Notes: generated from the letters alone by a model not told the origin. Positions 1 through 11,751 are shown, counted from the stretch's first letter. The stretch is DNA of 64,000 nucleotides from Persicaria tinctoria (GCA_037127255.1 JBANSL010000009.1:25570475-25634474), one strand, 5' to 3'. Program-made: numbers and translations.

Positions 1-916
1 ATTAGTGAAATGCAAGGTTTGCCTGTGAATCTGTGATGCGCGCAAACTGTTTGTGTTTTTGCCTCAAAGAGAATTTCATATTTACATCATGGATTGACTG
101 AATTTTTTATGGTTTTCTTCATCATGATCGTGTTGAGTCGATTCTGTTAAAAGTGGATCAGATCTATCACTTGGCTTGGCCAGTTTTGTCTATTCACTAC
201 AAGTTTAACCCCGTCAAGACAATCATATCCTTTCTGCTGAGAAATTGATGTTTGATCAAGTTTTTAATTATTTGTGGTTTGCTTGTTCTGTGTTACTAGC
301 ATACGCTAATGAAGCCATTGTTTTATTTATTTATTTTGGTATTATGTTTTAGCATTCTGCAAATTTGAATCTTAGTTAACTATTTATTACAAGACAAATG
401 TGATGGGTACACTCAATATGTTGTTTCTTCTCACCAATACAAGTGAGGTGAATGGTGACCCACTCGAGCATCCACAAAAGGAAACATATTGGGGGCATGT
501 TAATCCTATTGGTGAGGATCAGTCTGCACGATGAATGACTATTGCTGTGTATTATTGTTAGTTGATTTGTTGCTGTGTTTTATTGTTAGTTGATTTGTTC
601 CATCAAAGTACTACGTCTAATATAAATACCCATTGGTGAGAGGAGTTGCTATGATGAAGGAAAGTGTACTGCTGAAACCTTAACAATGGATTATCACTGA
701 GGTGCAAGAGTTGAGGTAATTTACCACTTTCTCTTTTGATGGATAGTGTTATCTTGAAAGGTTAATCTTATATACAAAGGTTAACCATTATTTTGCTGTT
801 TAGTTCATGGTGTATGTGTTAAACGAATCATGTGAGCTCTTGGATACCTTAAATAATATCTTTAAACCTTTGAGACCTTAAATATCTCTACAAAGCAATC
901 TTTTATCTGTCTGCAG

Positions 917-1710
917 TAGACCTTTCAAACAGGTCGGGCGGGTCGGGTTTGGGTCGGGTCGTCTCGGGTTCGGGTCCATTCCAGGTCGGGTCATTTCGGG
1001 TTACGGGTCGTGAAATGCTCAACCCAGACCCATATTTAACGGGTTCGGGTCGACCCAACGGGTCAAGAGCGTTACTCATCCATAATTTTTTAAATGTCAT
1101 TTACTATTTATACACGTTATTTTAAAGTGATAAAATTATGTAAAATATCAATAAAAATCTATTAATTGTTATAATTTCATTCTTTTTAGTTTTTGAAGTA
1201 TGAAATTATATATAATATATAAATAGATATTTTATATAATTATTATCATCCTTAAAACCATACATGAATATAGTAAACAACATTTAAAAGTAATAAGATG
1301 GAGTATTTTTAATGACTATTTACATAGTTCCTAAATCTAAAATTGTTATATTATCCTAATAATAGTTATATTATTGAAAAATAATAATTAATGTAGCTAT
1401 AATAGTAATATGTAATTTTATATACATAACAAATTGTAATGTTAAATTATAAAGTAAAGTTGATGATGAAAAATATAATATTCAATCCTAATTATTATTA
1501 GTAATAAATTTCTATATTAGGTTAAATTGTAATTTATTTATGTTTTTATTATCTTAAAGCTTGACCCAACGGGTGACCCACGGGTCGACCCAACCCGACC
1601 CAGAAATTTGCGGGTCGAACGGGTTCGGGTTGCTTCGGGTTTCGGGTTGAAATATTTGCGCCAAAACCCACGTTTTACGGGTCGGGTCGGGTCACGTTTT
1701 GACAGGTCTA
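917..1710. mobile_element. Non-autonomous hAT element with 8 bp TSD
   Basis: A 794 bp element is bounded by perfect 8 bp target duplications, GTCTGCAG at 909-916 and 1711-1718. The imperfect terminal inverted repeats begin TAGACCTKTCAAA. The subterminal 150-200 bp on each side is packed with GGGTCGGGTCGG-type repeats, GC-rich against a core of roughly 85% AT with no coding potential. The 8 bp TSD and the TAG-starting termini are hAT hallmarks. It is inserted inside the CACTA element, so it is the younger of the two. Confidence 0.88.
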
Positions 1711-2129
1711 GTCTGCAGTGATTCCTGTGAAATGTTAGTATAACGACAAAAATTCTTACTTTGTAATAAAATGTGATACCATTCTGATAAATTTGTAATA
1801 GTGAAGTTAATCTGCTATTAGGTGGAAAACTTTGATGAGGCTACATCTCTTCTCTTCTAGTATCCTATAAACTGATTTAGTTTCTCCCTTGTTTTGCAGG
1901 TCTGTATTGCTCGTACCTTCAATCGCCTGGATTGAATCCATGCTTCTATTGGGTGTCCTAGTCTTATTAATTCGTGCATGTTGAGACTTGTTGTATGGTT
2001 GAACTTGAGTGTGTTTTAGATGTGTTTTGAATGGTGTAATTTTATGGTTTTATGTTGGATGTGTTTGTATAACAGATTTATAAAATTATAATAAATTTAT
2101 TTCCTAGCTCATAGAACGAATAAAGCCAT

Positions 2130-2594
2130 GAGCATAACCAGCAATACAGTCACGAACTTTGCCACGAATATTGCCATGGGAATAGCCACATGAATAGCCA
2201 TGGGAATAGCCACGGTCATAGCGAACAATAAAGCCACGAATCTAGCCACCTAATTGGCCACGACCGTTGCCACGAAATCAGCCACGAAAGACGCTAGACA
2301 TTTCGCACGTGCCAAGCCATGAAATCAACCACGGCATACACCGTGACTAACTTCGTCGCTGCAGCCACGGATCACACGATCCCAAACCTGCCACGGAAGT
2401 AGCCACGGGCTTGTCAGATCGTGGCTATTAGCCACGGATATTGTGGTGGTGGCTGTTAGCGTCGAGGCATATAGCCTCGAATGGCGACGAACGCCAAATT
2501 CATGGTTATGCCCGTGGCTAAACCGTTTAGCCACGGAATTTCGTGGCCAATTCGTGGCTATTTGACCGTGGCTATTTCCTGTGTTTTTGGTAGT
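2130..2594. repeat. CACTA subterminal GCCACG repeat array
   Basis: About 25 copies of short motifs of the type AGCCACGAA / GCCACGG occur in direct and inverted orientation within 465 bp, ending at the CACTA terminus. In characterised CACTA elements such arrays are the binding sites of the TnpA-type accessory protein. That role is inferred here from position and density. Confidence 0.75.
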
Positions 2595-2595
2595 G

Positions 2596-3600
2596 TCAGT
2601 AACGTGCTTACATGCTCCAAAGTTTTCCATATTCAAAACATTAAGAGTTTGGATAGGCTTTAAAATAATAATTAGAATACTTCTCAGCTCTGTGTCAGTC
2701 ACATACCTAATACCTTTGCAGGCTTTTCCGTTGGATTTTGGAAATGAAAATGGTATTCAACACAGCTCTATTATTCAAATAGTGAATACAGGTTAATGTA
2801 GTTGGTACTTAGTACAAACCTGCATATATGAGGAGCGAGCACCTAAAGAGATATGCCTATTTATATATTTAAAATCAAGTTAAAATTAAGTTGGAACCTT
2901 AGTAGATATTACCCCTCTAACAACCGGAGAAATCTACCTGTTTTTAGGCAACTATAATACTTTCTAGTAATATTTTTGATGTAGGGACTAGTTATAAGTT
3001 GAATCTCCATAGGCAAGTGTCCATCTATGAAATAGCCATTGACATCATTAATTGCCAATTTGGACCCCCAGCTTGGATCAACACGGTAGAAATCCTCCAC
3101 AAGCTTCTATATTTCTCGAACCACCCTTACTGTCATCATAAAGTCAGAGTTCATTTAAAGGATCCTTTGAACCACATGCTCTCTCAACTAAAACCATGTT
3201 GGATTCCTCCTCGGCAAACAAGATGCATTTTTTTTAACCAAATATCATGCTAGAGATTATTTTTTTCCCATTTCATAATTCAAAAGTAGTGCAATAGCAA
3301 CTGGATATTTTGTTAGATAGTGAAACTTGAGTAGCACTAAATTGAAGAGCAGTTTAGTAGAAGCCATCTATCTGCATTCCAATCTGATAAGGTTGAATAT
3401 GCCCTATATGGTCGTAAGCAAATCTACATAAAGGGGTCTTTGAAACATGTGTTCGTAAGCAAACAAATCCATAAGCTCAAGAGCTAGAATAATAAAAAAA
3501 AGGTTGCATTGCATACAAAACAAAAAGTATCTTTTGTCCACAAATCTTAAACCTGAAAAGCATTGGGAAGTTATAGTCTTCACAAACCCGGGTGCGATGT
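2596..3600. other. Unassigned spacer between CACTA end and Harbinger coding region
   Basis: AT-rich sequence with several short ORFs and no recognisable domain. The left end of the PIF/Harbinger element should lie in or before this stretch, but I could not find a match to its right terminus here, so that end may be deleted or too diverged. Confidence 0.4.
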
Positions 3601-5215
3601 TTACCGCCTACCGCGGCGATCATTCCATATTTGGCTTGCGATATTGTCCCGGAGTGCTTTCATTCCAATCGGCGGTCCATTGTCGTCGTCGTCTGGCACG
3701 TACAATGGGTCATTGACATTCCGGATGACAGGTTGGACATCGTCGTCGTCATCTTCGTCGTCGACAAGCATTGTGTCCTTACACCCCTCCTCCATGAATC
3801 GCGGGTCATCCCCTTGCTCAACCCTGCCTTCCCGTCGGATAAAGTTGTGTAGAGCAAAGCAAGCCGTGATGATGTCAACTTGTGTCTCCACTGGGTAGCT
3901 AGGCATGCACCTTGTAATCTTCCATTGGCCCTTGAAGATGCCGAAGACACGCTCGATAGCCCCACGTAGAGAGGAATGCGACTTGTTGAATGCCTCTTTG
4001 GTGTTGGATGGAGGCTCTGCGACGAAGGTAGGACGGTGATATTTTATTTTCGAATAAGGCACTAGGTACCCCTGTCTATCTGGGTACCCCTTATCGCACA
4101 CATAATACCGTCCAAGTGGCGGATGTGGAAAATGAAGTCCTTCGGTGCTAAGTCCATTGGCCCTTGAAGATGCCGAAGACACGCTCGATAGCCCCACGTA
4201 GAGAGGAATGCGACTTGTTGAATGCCTCGTTGGTGTTGGATGGAGGCTCTGCGACGAAGGTAGGACGGTGATATTTTATTTTCGAATAAGGCACTAGGTA
4301 CCCCTGTCTATCTGGGTACCCCTTATCGCACACATAATACCGTCCAAGTGGCGGATGTGGAAAATGAAGTCCTTCGGTGCTAAGTACATGATCGAAGACC
4401 CGAGCATCATGAGCGCTCCCCTCCCACCCAGCAGAGATGAATGTGAAGTTCAAATCGAAGTCGCACACAGCCATCACATTGAATGTGCATGGACCCCTGA
4501 ATGGAATCTGGTCATCAGCCGGAATGCATGCGGGTATATGGGTCCCATCAATTGCTCCAATGCAACCCTTACAGATGTTATATTAGGAGAAAAAATATAT
4601 TAAATTTTTGCCGACCGAAGAAAATGATTTGATATTTACAAATGCTTGATATTAGCCGGAGTGCATACCTTGAAATACGGCCAATATCGGTCATCCTTAA
4701 CTATCTGCTCCGGGATGTTTGTGAAGAGAGGGTCTCGAGGCCTTATGACCTCCTTCGCAAGACCATTGAATCCTATCCCTCGTCCGACAATGGCATTGAC
4801 AACATCGTGTACAGCCTTGCAAATGGTTGATGTGGATCTTTGGAATCGTTCATTAGCGTTTCGAAATGACACTCCCCACGCCATGATGTTCACAAATATA
4901 GCCACCTTCTCCATAACTGACAACTGTAGTGACCCTCAAAGTCTATACTTGTGTTTTAGGACACCACACAATCGAAGGAACACATGTTTCTCCATCCGAA
5001 ATGCTCGAAAACTTCGCTGATCCGTTTCGTGCGTGAGAATATCATCGATCCATTGAGCGCCAGTGTAATCGGAAATGTACATCGGTACCTTGTAGACGTG
5101 CTTGTAGTAGTGCTCAATGATAGGGATTATTCGTCATTGCATAAGTAGGTACATGTTTATTGCTTGTTTCCTTCTCCGACGACGAGCAACTTCATCCATG
5201 ACCTACTTCCTGCGC
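3601..5215 (-). pseudogene. PIF/Harbinger DDE transposase (nuclease), pseudogene
   Basis: In its intact form this family encodes the nuclease that cuts element ends and TWA targets. An N-terminal helix-turn-helix-like segment reads through 4923-4636 (residues such as FQRSTSTICKAVHDVV), preceded by a degraded extension with stops to about 5215. An intron of roughly 70-100 bp separates it from the catalytic part. There the first acidic residue lies in GAIDGTH (about 4550), the second in GSAHDARVF (about 4410), and the third in the conserved LRGAIERVFG block (about 3960 and again about 4190). DKGYP, another family signature, is also present. A 232 bp tandem duplication (3921-4384) shifts the frame and duplicates the DKGYP-to-IERVFG segment. 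The reading ends at a TAA at 3601. The family is certain; the gene is dead. Confidence 0.85.
3921..4384. repeat. Direct tandem duplication, 2 x 232 bp, inside transposase
   Basis: Copy 1 is 3921-4152 and copy 2 is 4153-4384. By eye they differ at one position (T versus G in the GCCTCKTTGGTG stretch). Because 232 is not a multiple of 3, the duplication breaks the transposase frame. Near-identity of the copies indicates that the duplication is recent relative to the decay of the rest of the element. Confidence 0.9.
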
Positions 5216-5464
5216 CAACACCTAACCAATATTCAACACCTCATCCAAATTAATAATGAATGAACAACATACGAAGAAAATAGGATAAGTTGTAATCTAA
5301 GTCTGCATTAACCACGAAAAAGAAAACTAATAAGCTAAAAAAAGTGCATGGAAATGACACAACTAGGGTCCATAATACCACTCAAGTCAGCAACATGAAT
5401 CAATTCAATCAACACTGAAATTGAAAACAACAGAATCATCCCCTAACGTCTAAGGACCTAACCA

Positions 5465-6645
5465 CTACTGATGGTCTCCACCATTGTGCTTATGGTAGTG
5501 ATACACCATATATGCAAGCCTCGAATCATTATTGTCCATAGCAAGGAACATGGAGGCAAGATCACGGTTGACCAAATTATCAACGCAGTAACACCACATC
5601 TCCCCGGCCTGCTCGAGCAAACCATCAGCCCCCATCTCTTTAAGAACGCGCATAACCTCTTTACTGTAGGAGCGAGTAGTGTTGGAGTCATCGTGCTCCA
5701 ACATACGCACCAACTTGTCGTTAGTCTCTTGGAATGTCTTCACATGCTCTGAGTACAAAAAGGATCCCATGGACTTCCCTTTTGTGCGTTTAGAACGTCC
5801 GAGATGCGAGGCTGAACCACCAGCTACTCGCTTACCCTTATCAACATGGCTTGGCATGTCACCTGAAGGAGGGATGACGGAAGTCGACGTTCTACTACGC
5901 CTTGGGGGATGCTTGGTTGCGCTCGAGCCTATGACACCATCTTCGTCCCCTAACAGCTCGTCGAATTGTGATAGGAGGGGATCATTGTTGAAGAGAGGTG
6001 CAAAGTTAGACCCCCCATCGCCATCGGATTGCCCATCACCATCATCATGTGCACCCTCATCAAATTCTGTCGGAGGTGCCTGCGACGGTTCTTGTGACAC
6101 AGTCATCGAGGGAGCAATGCAGTACTTCCCTGTCGCAACCGTTCCCCCATAAAGTTGTTCCCACAAGTCCTCGAGCTCAGGTGGCACACCCTTCTTTTTA
6201 AATTTTCTATAATTTGCGTTCTCCTGCAACAACAAAACAAAAAATGACGTTATACAGAATAAGACACATAATCGTATATATACGACAAAATAATGGAAAT
6301 AAACATAACGTGGAATATGAGGAACAACTCACTTACCGCAAGTTTTTTATCCCACCAATCATTTGTGGCGTTAATAGTTCCCTTTTCGGAATCCCATCCC
6401 AAACCCGTCTTGCCGTGCTTTAGGTCCTTCCACTCCTTCCAATGCTTTTTCATTTCTTTGTTACGGTTTCTCAGTGTCTCGCTATTGCATTTCTTCTGAC
6501 AAAGAGCCTCAAATTCAGGGGTTAAGCTTTCCCAGCTATATGGTTGGTCCCTACCATTCTTACGCTAGAATGCAATTAGCATCTCGACAACCATCTTCGT
6601 CGTCTCAAAGTCCCAATTGAACACAAGCTTGCTGCTCGGCGCCAT
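5465..6645 (-). pseudogene. Myb/SANT-like DNA-binding protein of PIF/Harbinger (ORF1)
   Basis: This is the second Harbinger protein; in characterised relatives it binds element ends and helps the transposase enter the nucleus. Exon 1 runs from the ATG at 6645 to 6337 and exon 2 from 6223 to the stop at 5465. The intron has a clean GTAAGT donor at 6336-6331 and a TTGCAG acceptor ending at 6224. Exon 1 carries the tryptophan-rich Myb/SANT-like helices (NWDFETTKMVVEML near the start, then KEMKKHWKEWKDL and NDWWDKKL). Exon 2 (about 252 codons) has an acidic, low-complexity middle and a basic KRTKGK patch (possible nuclear localisation signal). Codon 27 is an in-frame TAG at 6567-6565, so this copy is disabled unless that stop is suppressed. 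I chose the 6645 start because it opens the conserved domain and lies just upstream of it. Confidence 0.75.
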
Positions 6646-7532
6646 GACTACCTCAACAACTGGCGTCTGAATTAAAACCAAGTGTGGAACCGAACAATGG
6701 ATATAATTACACCGCACAATATATCAAATCATAGATAAGCAGACCATTCTACATACGTAAACTATACTAATTACACAACAATCAACCTATAAAAACATAT
6801 ACCAATCTGTTGAATTTTACACAACAATCAAACTAACCTATACTAATTATATATTGTAATCGATCGATCATAACTCAAGAATGTGAGAGTATCCAATTTC
6901 CCTAAGCCCTAAGTAGATCAAATGAAGCTTCGCCGTTAATAATTTCGCCATCAATGAATATAGTGATCATAACAATATTAATTAGCATTCATATATAGTC
7001 ATGTGGATTAACAATCAAACACGAAACACATACACGATTGATCGTAATTAGTATATATAGGGATACGAAACATGAAAAAATTAGCAGGTAAACAAACTAG
7101 AATGATCGATATAAGCACAATCAACTTCTAGTCATGTGGATATTATCAAAACTATAACGATCGACATATACACAATAATCAACTTACCTCAAGCACGGAA
7201 CCTAGGGATACTCGCCCGGAATTACCCGATGCTACTGCTGCTGTACGGAAGTTTGCTCAGATTGCAGCACTGATGTTTGCTTGTGGGACGTGGGATTGAG
7301 CGGTATATATGAACGTGGAGCGTATTAATTAGGGTTTGTTATCAAGGGTAGTTTAATACTTTTACATATAAACTACCAAAAATAACCTTTTACCAACCAA
7401 ACACCCAACAAGGTTATTTTTAGAAATTAACCTCAACCTTTTCCACCTCCACCGCTTTAAAAAATAACCTCCACCTCCACAACCTACAAAAAATAACCTT
7501 AACCCCTTTAAAATAACCCGCAGACAAACACG

Positions 7533-9262
7533 CCCTAAGTGTTGAATTGGTAAATTAACACCGGTTCTTTAATCCATTATCGGTTTTAATTTACCCGGGT
7601 AAATTTAAGACCGCTGTTGTAAAAGAGAACCGGTATTAACCCCTTAATATCATAAACCCCAACTACATAACCCTAGATCTGTATCTCCCCACCCACTCTC
7701 TGTGTCTCTCTCTCGATTGCGAAACAGCCGTTCGCGTCTCTTCCTCGCCAGCCTCTCCCTCTCTCCGTCCTTCCACCTCCGGCCTCCGCCGACGTCTCCT
7801 TTCCTCCGTCCCTCACCTCCTCCTCATCCATCTGGTGGCCGGTTATGCTGCTGCTCGTGACGGATCCTCTCTCTCTCGCTCCGGTGGCCTCCTGCTGTAC
7901 CTTAGTTTCCCTTCTTCCGCAGATCCCTAGCGCCACATCCGCCACTTTGCCGGCGAAATTCCTTCGGATCCTGTCCCTTGCACCGCCTCTCCAGTAAGTC
8001 TTCAACTTGTATTTCAATTGTTTTAGTTTCTAGGGTTTTGACGCGTGTTTTGAACTTGTCTTTCAGATCCTGTCCCTTGCACCGCCTCTCTAGCCGCCAC
8101 TGCATGTTTTTAGCAGAGATTTGGGGAATCTCACAAGTCTCAGGCCTTGTTCTTCACTCTTAGATCTGTTCGCCATTATCAGCTTCGCCCTACCATCTCC
8201 GTCGCCGCACAGGTATCTCCTTCCTCCTAATTTCAACTTACATTAGCTTATTTAATTTCCCGGAGCCTCATCTCTGAAATTCATTGGTATAAAATTGTCC
8301 TGTACTTTTTTCTCCACTTCCAATTTTTTCATGTTTCTATTTTTGCAGTGCTTCACTTGGCTTTCCCATTCCAAGTTTCCAGCACTAGTAAACGTGTAAT
8401 TGTGAAAGTTTTCAAGAATAAGAATAAGAATAAAAATGTGTACTTGTGTGTTTATACTTAATACTAGTGCTAACATATAAATCATTTTCAAATTTCAAGT
8501 GTTTGCATGTGCTTCTGAATATTCATTTTTCCTATAAGTATGTGCAAAGAGTATAATACATACACATATGAAAATATCAGTTTGAGAGTGTTATTTGAAT
8601 CCTTTTCTATTGATGTTGATTCAGGTTTGGATTTTCCTCCTCTAGATTGTGTTTGAGCTAGACTTAAGCAAAACTGGGCTAGCACACTTGCTGTATTTCT
8701 GTTTGAATGACTCTTACCTATTCAAAAAGAGGAACTTGAAGACATCACATGATTTCCACCTAATCGAGTATGCTTTCTACCTAATGGAGTTCTATTTTTT
8801 AGGACAAGTTTTTAGGACAAGTTTGTAAATGAGTATCTAGTTTAATTGGTTTGAAAGAATATTGTCATTTGGAGTCATTGGAATCAAACTCGACAGGGAC
8901 TGTTTTGTGTGGCAGTGAGACCTTATTTTGAAACAGGTGGGTCAAGAAAAAGGGGCTAGAATATTAGGAAAAACATAAATATTATTACCGGTTTTTTACG
9001 TCAACCGCTCTCAAATCAGGTGCTTTTTTTTTTTATAAAAAAAATAGAAGATTAATACCGGTTTCTTTAAATAACCGATAATAATATTTATTTCCACATA
9101 TTAATACCGGTTGTTTTGAAATAACCGGTATCCGAGAAAATTAATACCGGTTAGAAAATAAATGGTATTAAGCAAGTTAATACCGCCGCCGTTAATACCG
9201 GCCCAATAACCGGTATCCGGTTCAGAAATTAACCGGTATTAATTGCCAGTTTTGTACTAGTG
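7533..9262. mobile_element. CACTA-like non-autonomous element with transcript-like interior
   Basis: The right end, read inward, starts CACTAGTACAAAACTGGC at 9262 and is followed by many ACCGGTATTAAT repeats over about 300 bp. A diverged but alignable copy of the same terminal sequence sits at 7536-7600 (AATTGGTAAATTAACACCGG), abutting the Harbinger terminus. The interior (7660-8400) resembles a captured host gene: a pyrimidine-rich leader with GGTTTTGACGCG-like exon/intron texture, a CCAG/GTAAGT-like junction near 7995, and a CGCACAG/GTATCT donor near 8212. No protein is identifiable. The left boundary is approximate because the Harbinger end and the CACTA end meet there. Confidence 0.65.
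7665..8225 (+). pseudogene. Captured transcript-like segment (unrecognised)
   Basis: GC- and pyrimidine-rich sequence inside the CACTA-like element resembles a 5' UTR plus first exons. A segment containing ATCCTGTCCCTTGCACCGCC occurs twice (about 7968 and 8068), flanking a 70 bp intron-like stretch, as if an exon edge had been duplicated. The last open piece (about 8145-8212) would encode an arginine- and serine-rich, possibly organelle-targeting sequence ending at a CAG/GTATCT donor. I do not recognise the source gene. Confidence 0.35.
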
Positions 9263-9531
9263 AATTTCCTTAAGTGTTGTATGTTTTTTTTTATGACGGT
9301 ATTTCCATCGCTGATCTTATCGGCCTGTCGAATTCCAAAAAAAAAAGAAAAGATAAGAGTGCTTAATATATATAATCCATTTAAAAAAAAAAAACACCAA
9401 GAAAGTGATTAGAAATAAATACTACACTAGAAAAGGAGAATCACGATGAATTTATATTATTTTAGATTAAGGTCGAAATATGATATTCTTATACAAAATC
9501 TTAAATTATTGTGTTGGTCTTCCTCATCCTT

Positions 9532-9890
9532 AGAGCGTGTTTGGTTGACAACTTAAAAACCCAAGAAGTAGAAATTCTCAGGAAATCGGAAAAATACATG
9601 CGGTTTGGTTAATATTTCTTAAAGATGAAAACCCAGGAATTTTATTTTCCTTGAAGTTAAATTCCTCTAATTTGGAGGAAGTTCACTTACCTAGTCCCCC
9701 TAGGTAAGTCCAACTTCCACCATTTTTTATTTAAAAATTTTCAATTTCCCCTTTTAATCCTCTAAAATAAAAAAATCAACCAAACACATTTTCACAATTC
9801 CCATCAATTAGACTTTCCGATAATTCAATTCACATTAACTAACTTTTTGGGAATTTCAATTCCCACATTTAACCACACGAGCCCTTTTAT
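9532..9890. mobile_element. Tourist/Harbinger-like MITE
   Basis: About 360 bp. The left edge reads GAGCGTGTTTGGTTGAC, and the right edge read inward is GGCTCGTGTGGTTAAATGTG: imperfect inverted termini of the KGTGTTTGGTT type, with TTA immediately to the left. There is no coding capacity. Boundaries are approximate. Confidence 0.5.
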
Positions 9891-10929
9891 TTTCTCTCCA
9901 AAGCAATGTGGAATCCTGAAACAAGTTTGGTTTTGTTGACATTTGAAACAAGTCCAGCATTTCAGTCGATCTCTTCATAACTTAGTCAAAGATAGATCAA
10001 ACATCACAATCTCTTATAACTCGCCCAACGAGTTTAGCCTCTGGGTTTCTTAATATCTGAGCCATAAAAGCGAGCCCGAATCAAACTGACTTTGATAACA
10101 TATCAAATTCTAAAAGTTTTCTGGTAGGATTTACAAAGACAAAGTCATCTTGAGTTTATTCAATTTTTAGATTATAAGAATTTTCTCTGACCATTGTGGA
10201 GTTTGTATAACCCCGTGTCCAGAAATTTTTTCCGATGTTACCACTATCTCACTTTTATTAGTAACATTGAGTTAATATGTGCCCCATTCCAGCTGGATTT
10301 TTGGCCCGGGCAGAGCTCCATGTTGCATTTTAGGAAAAAGGATCATGAAATGACGTCATTTTATTCCACTCTGGGCAGCAAATGCTCGCGCGGTATGCAC
10401 ATGACCTCAGATGTGCTGCTATGAACTCCCTCCTCCCGAACTCTTAAAGGTGAGCCCTCCAACCTGGATGCTGGATCTAATTAACATTGCAGCGGCAATC
10501 AAATCCTTGACCGTTTGATCATCCTCAAAACTACCACTTACCTCCTCATACATCGTGGCTCTACCACTATAACTACAACACATACAACTCATCCTTCTAT
10601 CCGAGAGAGGGCATCAACAACTTAATTTGTTCTCATGGCCCTTTTTGTATTGAAATATGGAAAACGATAAACCCAACATCTACTGAATTGCCTTTCGCTA
10701 CCCCAACACTGGAGGTGAAGAAGGCAATGCTTTCAATTTACCTGTTAAATTTCAGTGGGTCATATTGTCAAACAGGTTTGCGGGTTAAATTTGGTAACCA
10801 CTGCTAAGCCCTAATCCATCCATGGAATGATCATCAAATTATTGTGCAGGTTGAATCAATTTTACCTTCCGCAATAACATCACCTTTGCAACTATATCGC
10901 TTAATCTTCTGGGTTTCTTACTATAATTC
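9891..10929. other. Unassigned intergenic stretch
   Basis: I see no domain-bearing ORF, no terminal repeats and no tandem structure here. The 76-codon ORF at 10194-10424 has no recognisable features. Confidence 0.4.
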
Positions 10930-11640
10930 CTAATCGCTCTGGACTCCATAGATTGAGAATCAAGAACTGGGTTGAGAATAAAAAACGTTCGAAACCAGAA
11001 GAACTAACACACAAGATTTTATGTGGTTCAGCCAAAGCCTACGTCCACGGAGCCTCAGCCAAACGGCTTGAGAGCAAAAATCCACTACTCGGTAATTAGA
11101 TTTACAGAACAGGTTGCCCTAAGCTCAAACTAAGGCAAATACAGGCAAGAATTGAACACAGAGAAACAAGAGACATATATGCACAAACGAAGAAAGAACG
11201 AAGTAGATAAGGAAGAATACACCCTAGATCTGAAGATCGGAGTCAGATCGTCGTCGGAGTGAGCTAGAAGAAGACCTTCGCCAGAACTGAGGACGTTCAC
11301 TTTCTTCTTCTTCATAAGCACCGGATCTAGAGTCTCCGAGGGAAATGCGCTCAAGATCGGCCACCGGAACTTCGCCGGAGCTAGGGATCTAAAAAACCCT
11401 AGCGTTGCCTTGCTCTCTTCTCTCTCTTTGGATTACCTGATGGAGCGTCTGCTAAAGTGTCCAACTCCAACCCCTAGTTCCTTTATATAGATTTGAGCTC
11501 AAGGTAAAACACATCGTTCCACAAATGAGCTTCACAAGTGAAGGAGCCAGGTAGGGTTTACAACGGAGCTGGACGTGGGCCTCGGTTTGGGCCAAGCCCA
11601 AATATCAGATCAAGCAATCATACAAACATAATATGTCCGG
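10930..11640. mobile_element. LTR-like fragment (Copia-type appearance)
   Basis: The stretch around 11005-11060 (ATTTTATGTGGTTCAGCC followed by CCTACGTCCACGGAG) is a sequence style I associate with LTRs of plant Copia elements, and a TATA-like TTTATATAG lies at 11483. I cannot place TG/CA ends or a target duplication, and no internal coding region is adjacent, so this is at best a solo or truncated LTR. Confidence 0.35.
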
Positions 11641-11676
11641 TATAATATATACTATACTTATAGATATGTAACGTAC

Positions 11677-11689
<13 letters not shown>

Positions 11690-11749
<60 letters not shown>
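11690..11749. repeat. (AT)n microsatellite
   Basis: About 60 bp of uninterrupted AT dinucleotide directly abuts the left end of the MULE-like element at 11750. Confidence 0.95.

Positions 11750-11751
<2 letters not shown>

Larger units (their letters stand above)
1..2595. mobile_element. CACTA (En/Spm-type) transposon, one end
   Basis: The reverse complement of the right edge begins CACTACCAAAAACACAGG, the classical CACTA terminus, at position 2595. Inside it lies a subterminal array built on GCCACG. The sequence further inward (about 1890-2100) looks like the last exon and 3' UTR of an element-encoded transcript: a polypyrimidine tract with TTTTGCAG acceptor at 1890-1900, then T-rich untranslated sequence. 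No transposase motif is readable and no matching left terminus is present, so the element probably begins before position 1. Short open stretches around 400-535 could be the tail of an element protein, but they are too short to identify. A hAT element at 917-1710 is nested inside. Confidence 0.75.
3601..7535 (-). mobile_element. PIF/Harbinger transposon, two-gene, degraded
   Basis: Both proteins of a plant PIF/Harbinger element lie on the minus strand: a Myb/SANT-like DNA-binding protein (5465-6645) and a DDE transposase (3601 to about 5215). The right boundary is recognisable as a Tourist/Harbinger-type terminus: the strand read inward starts GGGCGTGTTTGTCTGCGGG at 7535, followed outside by TAA, the usual 3 bp target. 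Nearly 900 bp of AT-rich 5' leader precede the Myb/SANT gene. The left terminus was not found. Both genes carry disabling lesions, so this copy is not autonomous, although it could still be a substrate if both ends survive. Confidence 0.8.

Noticed and set aside
196..210. CACTACAAG as the left end of the first CACTA element
   Set aside because: Does not continue like the right terminus (CACTACCAAAAACACAGG) and lacks GCCACG repeats inside.
3563..3898. Plus-strand frames opposite the Harbinger transposase
   Set aside because: They mirror the conserved DDE-containing minus-strand frames; no domain on the plus strand.
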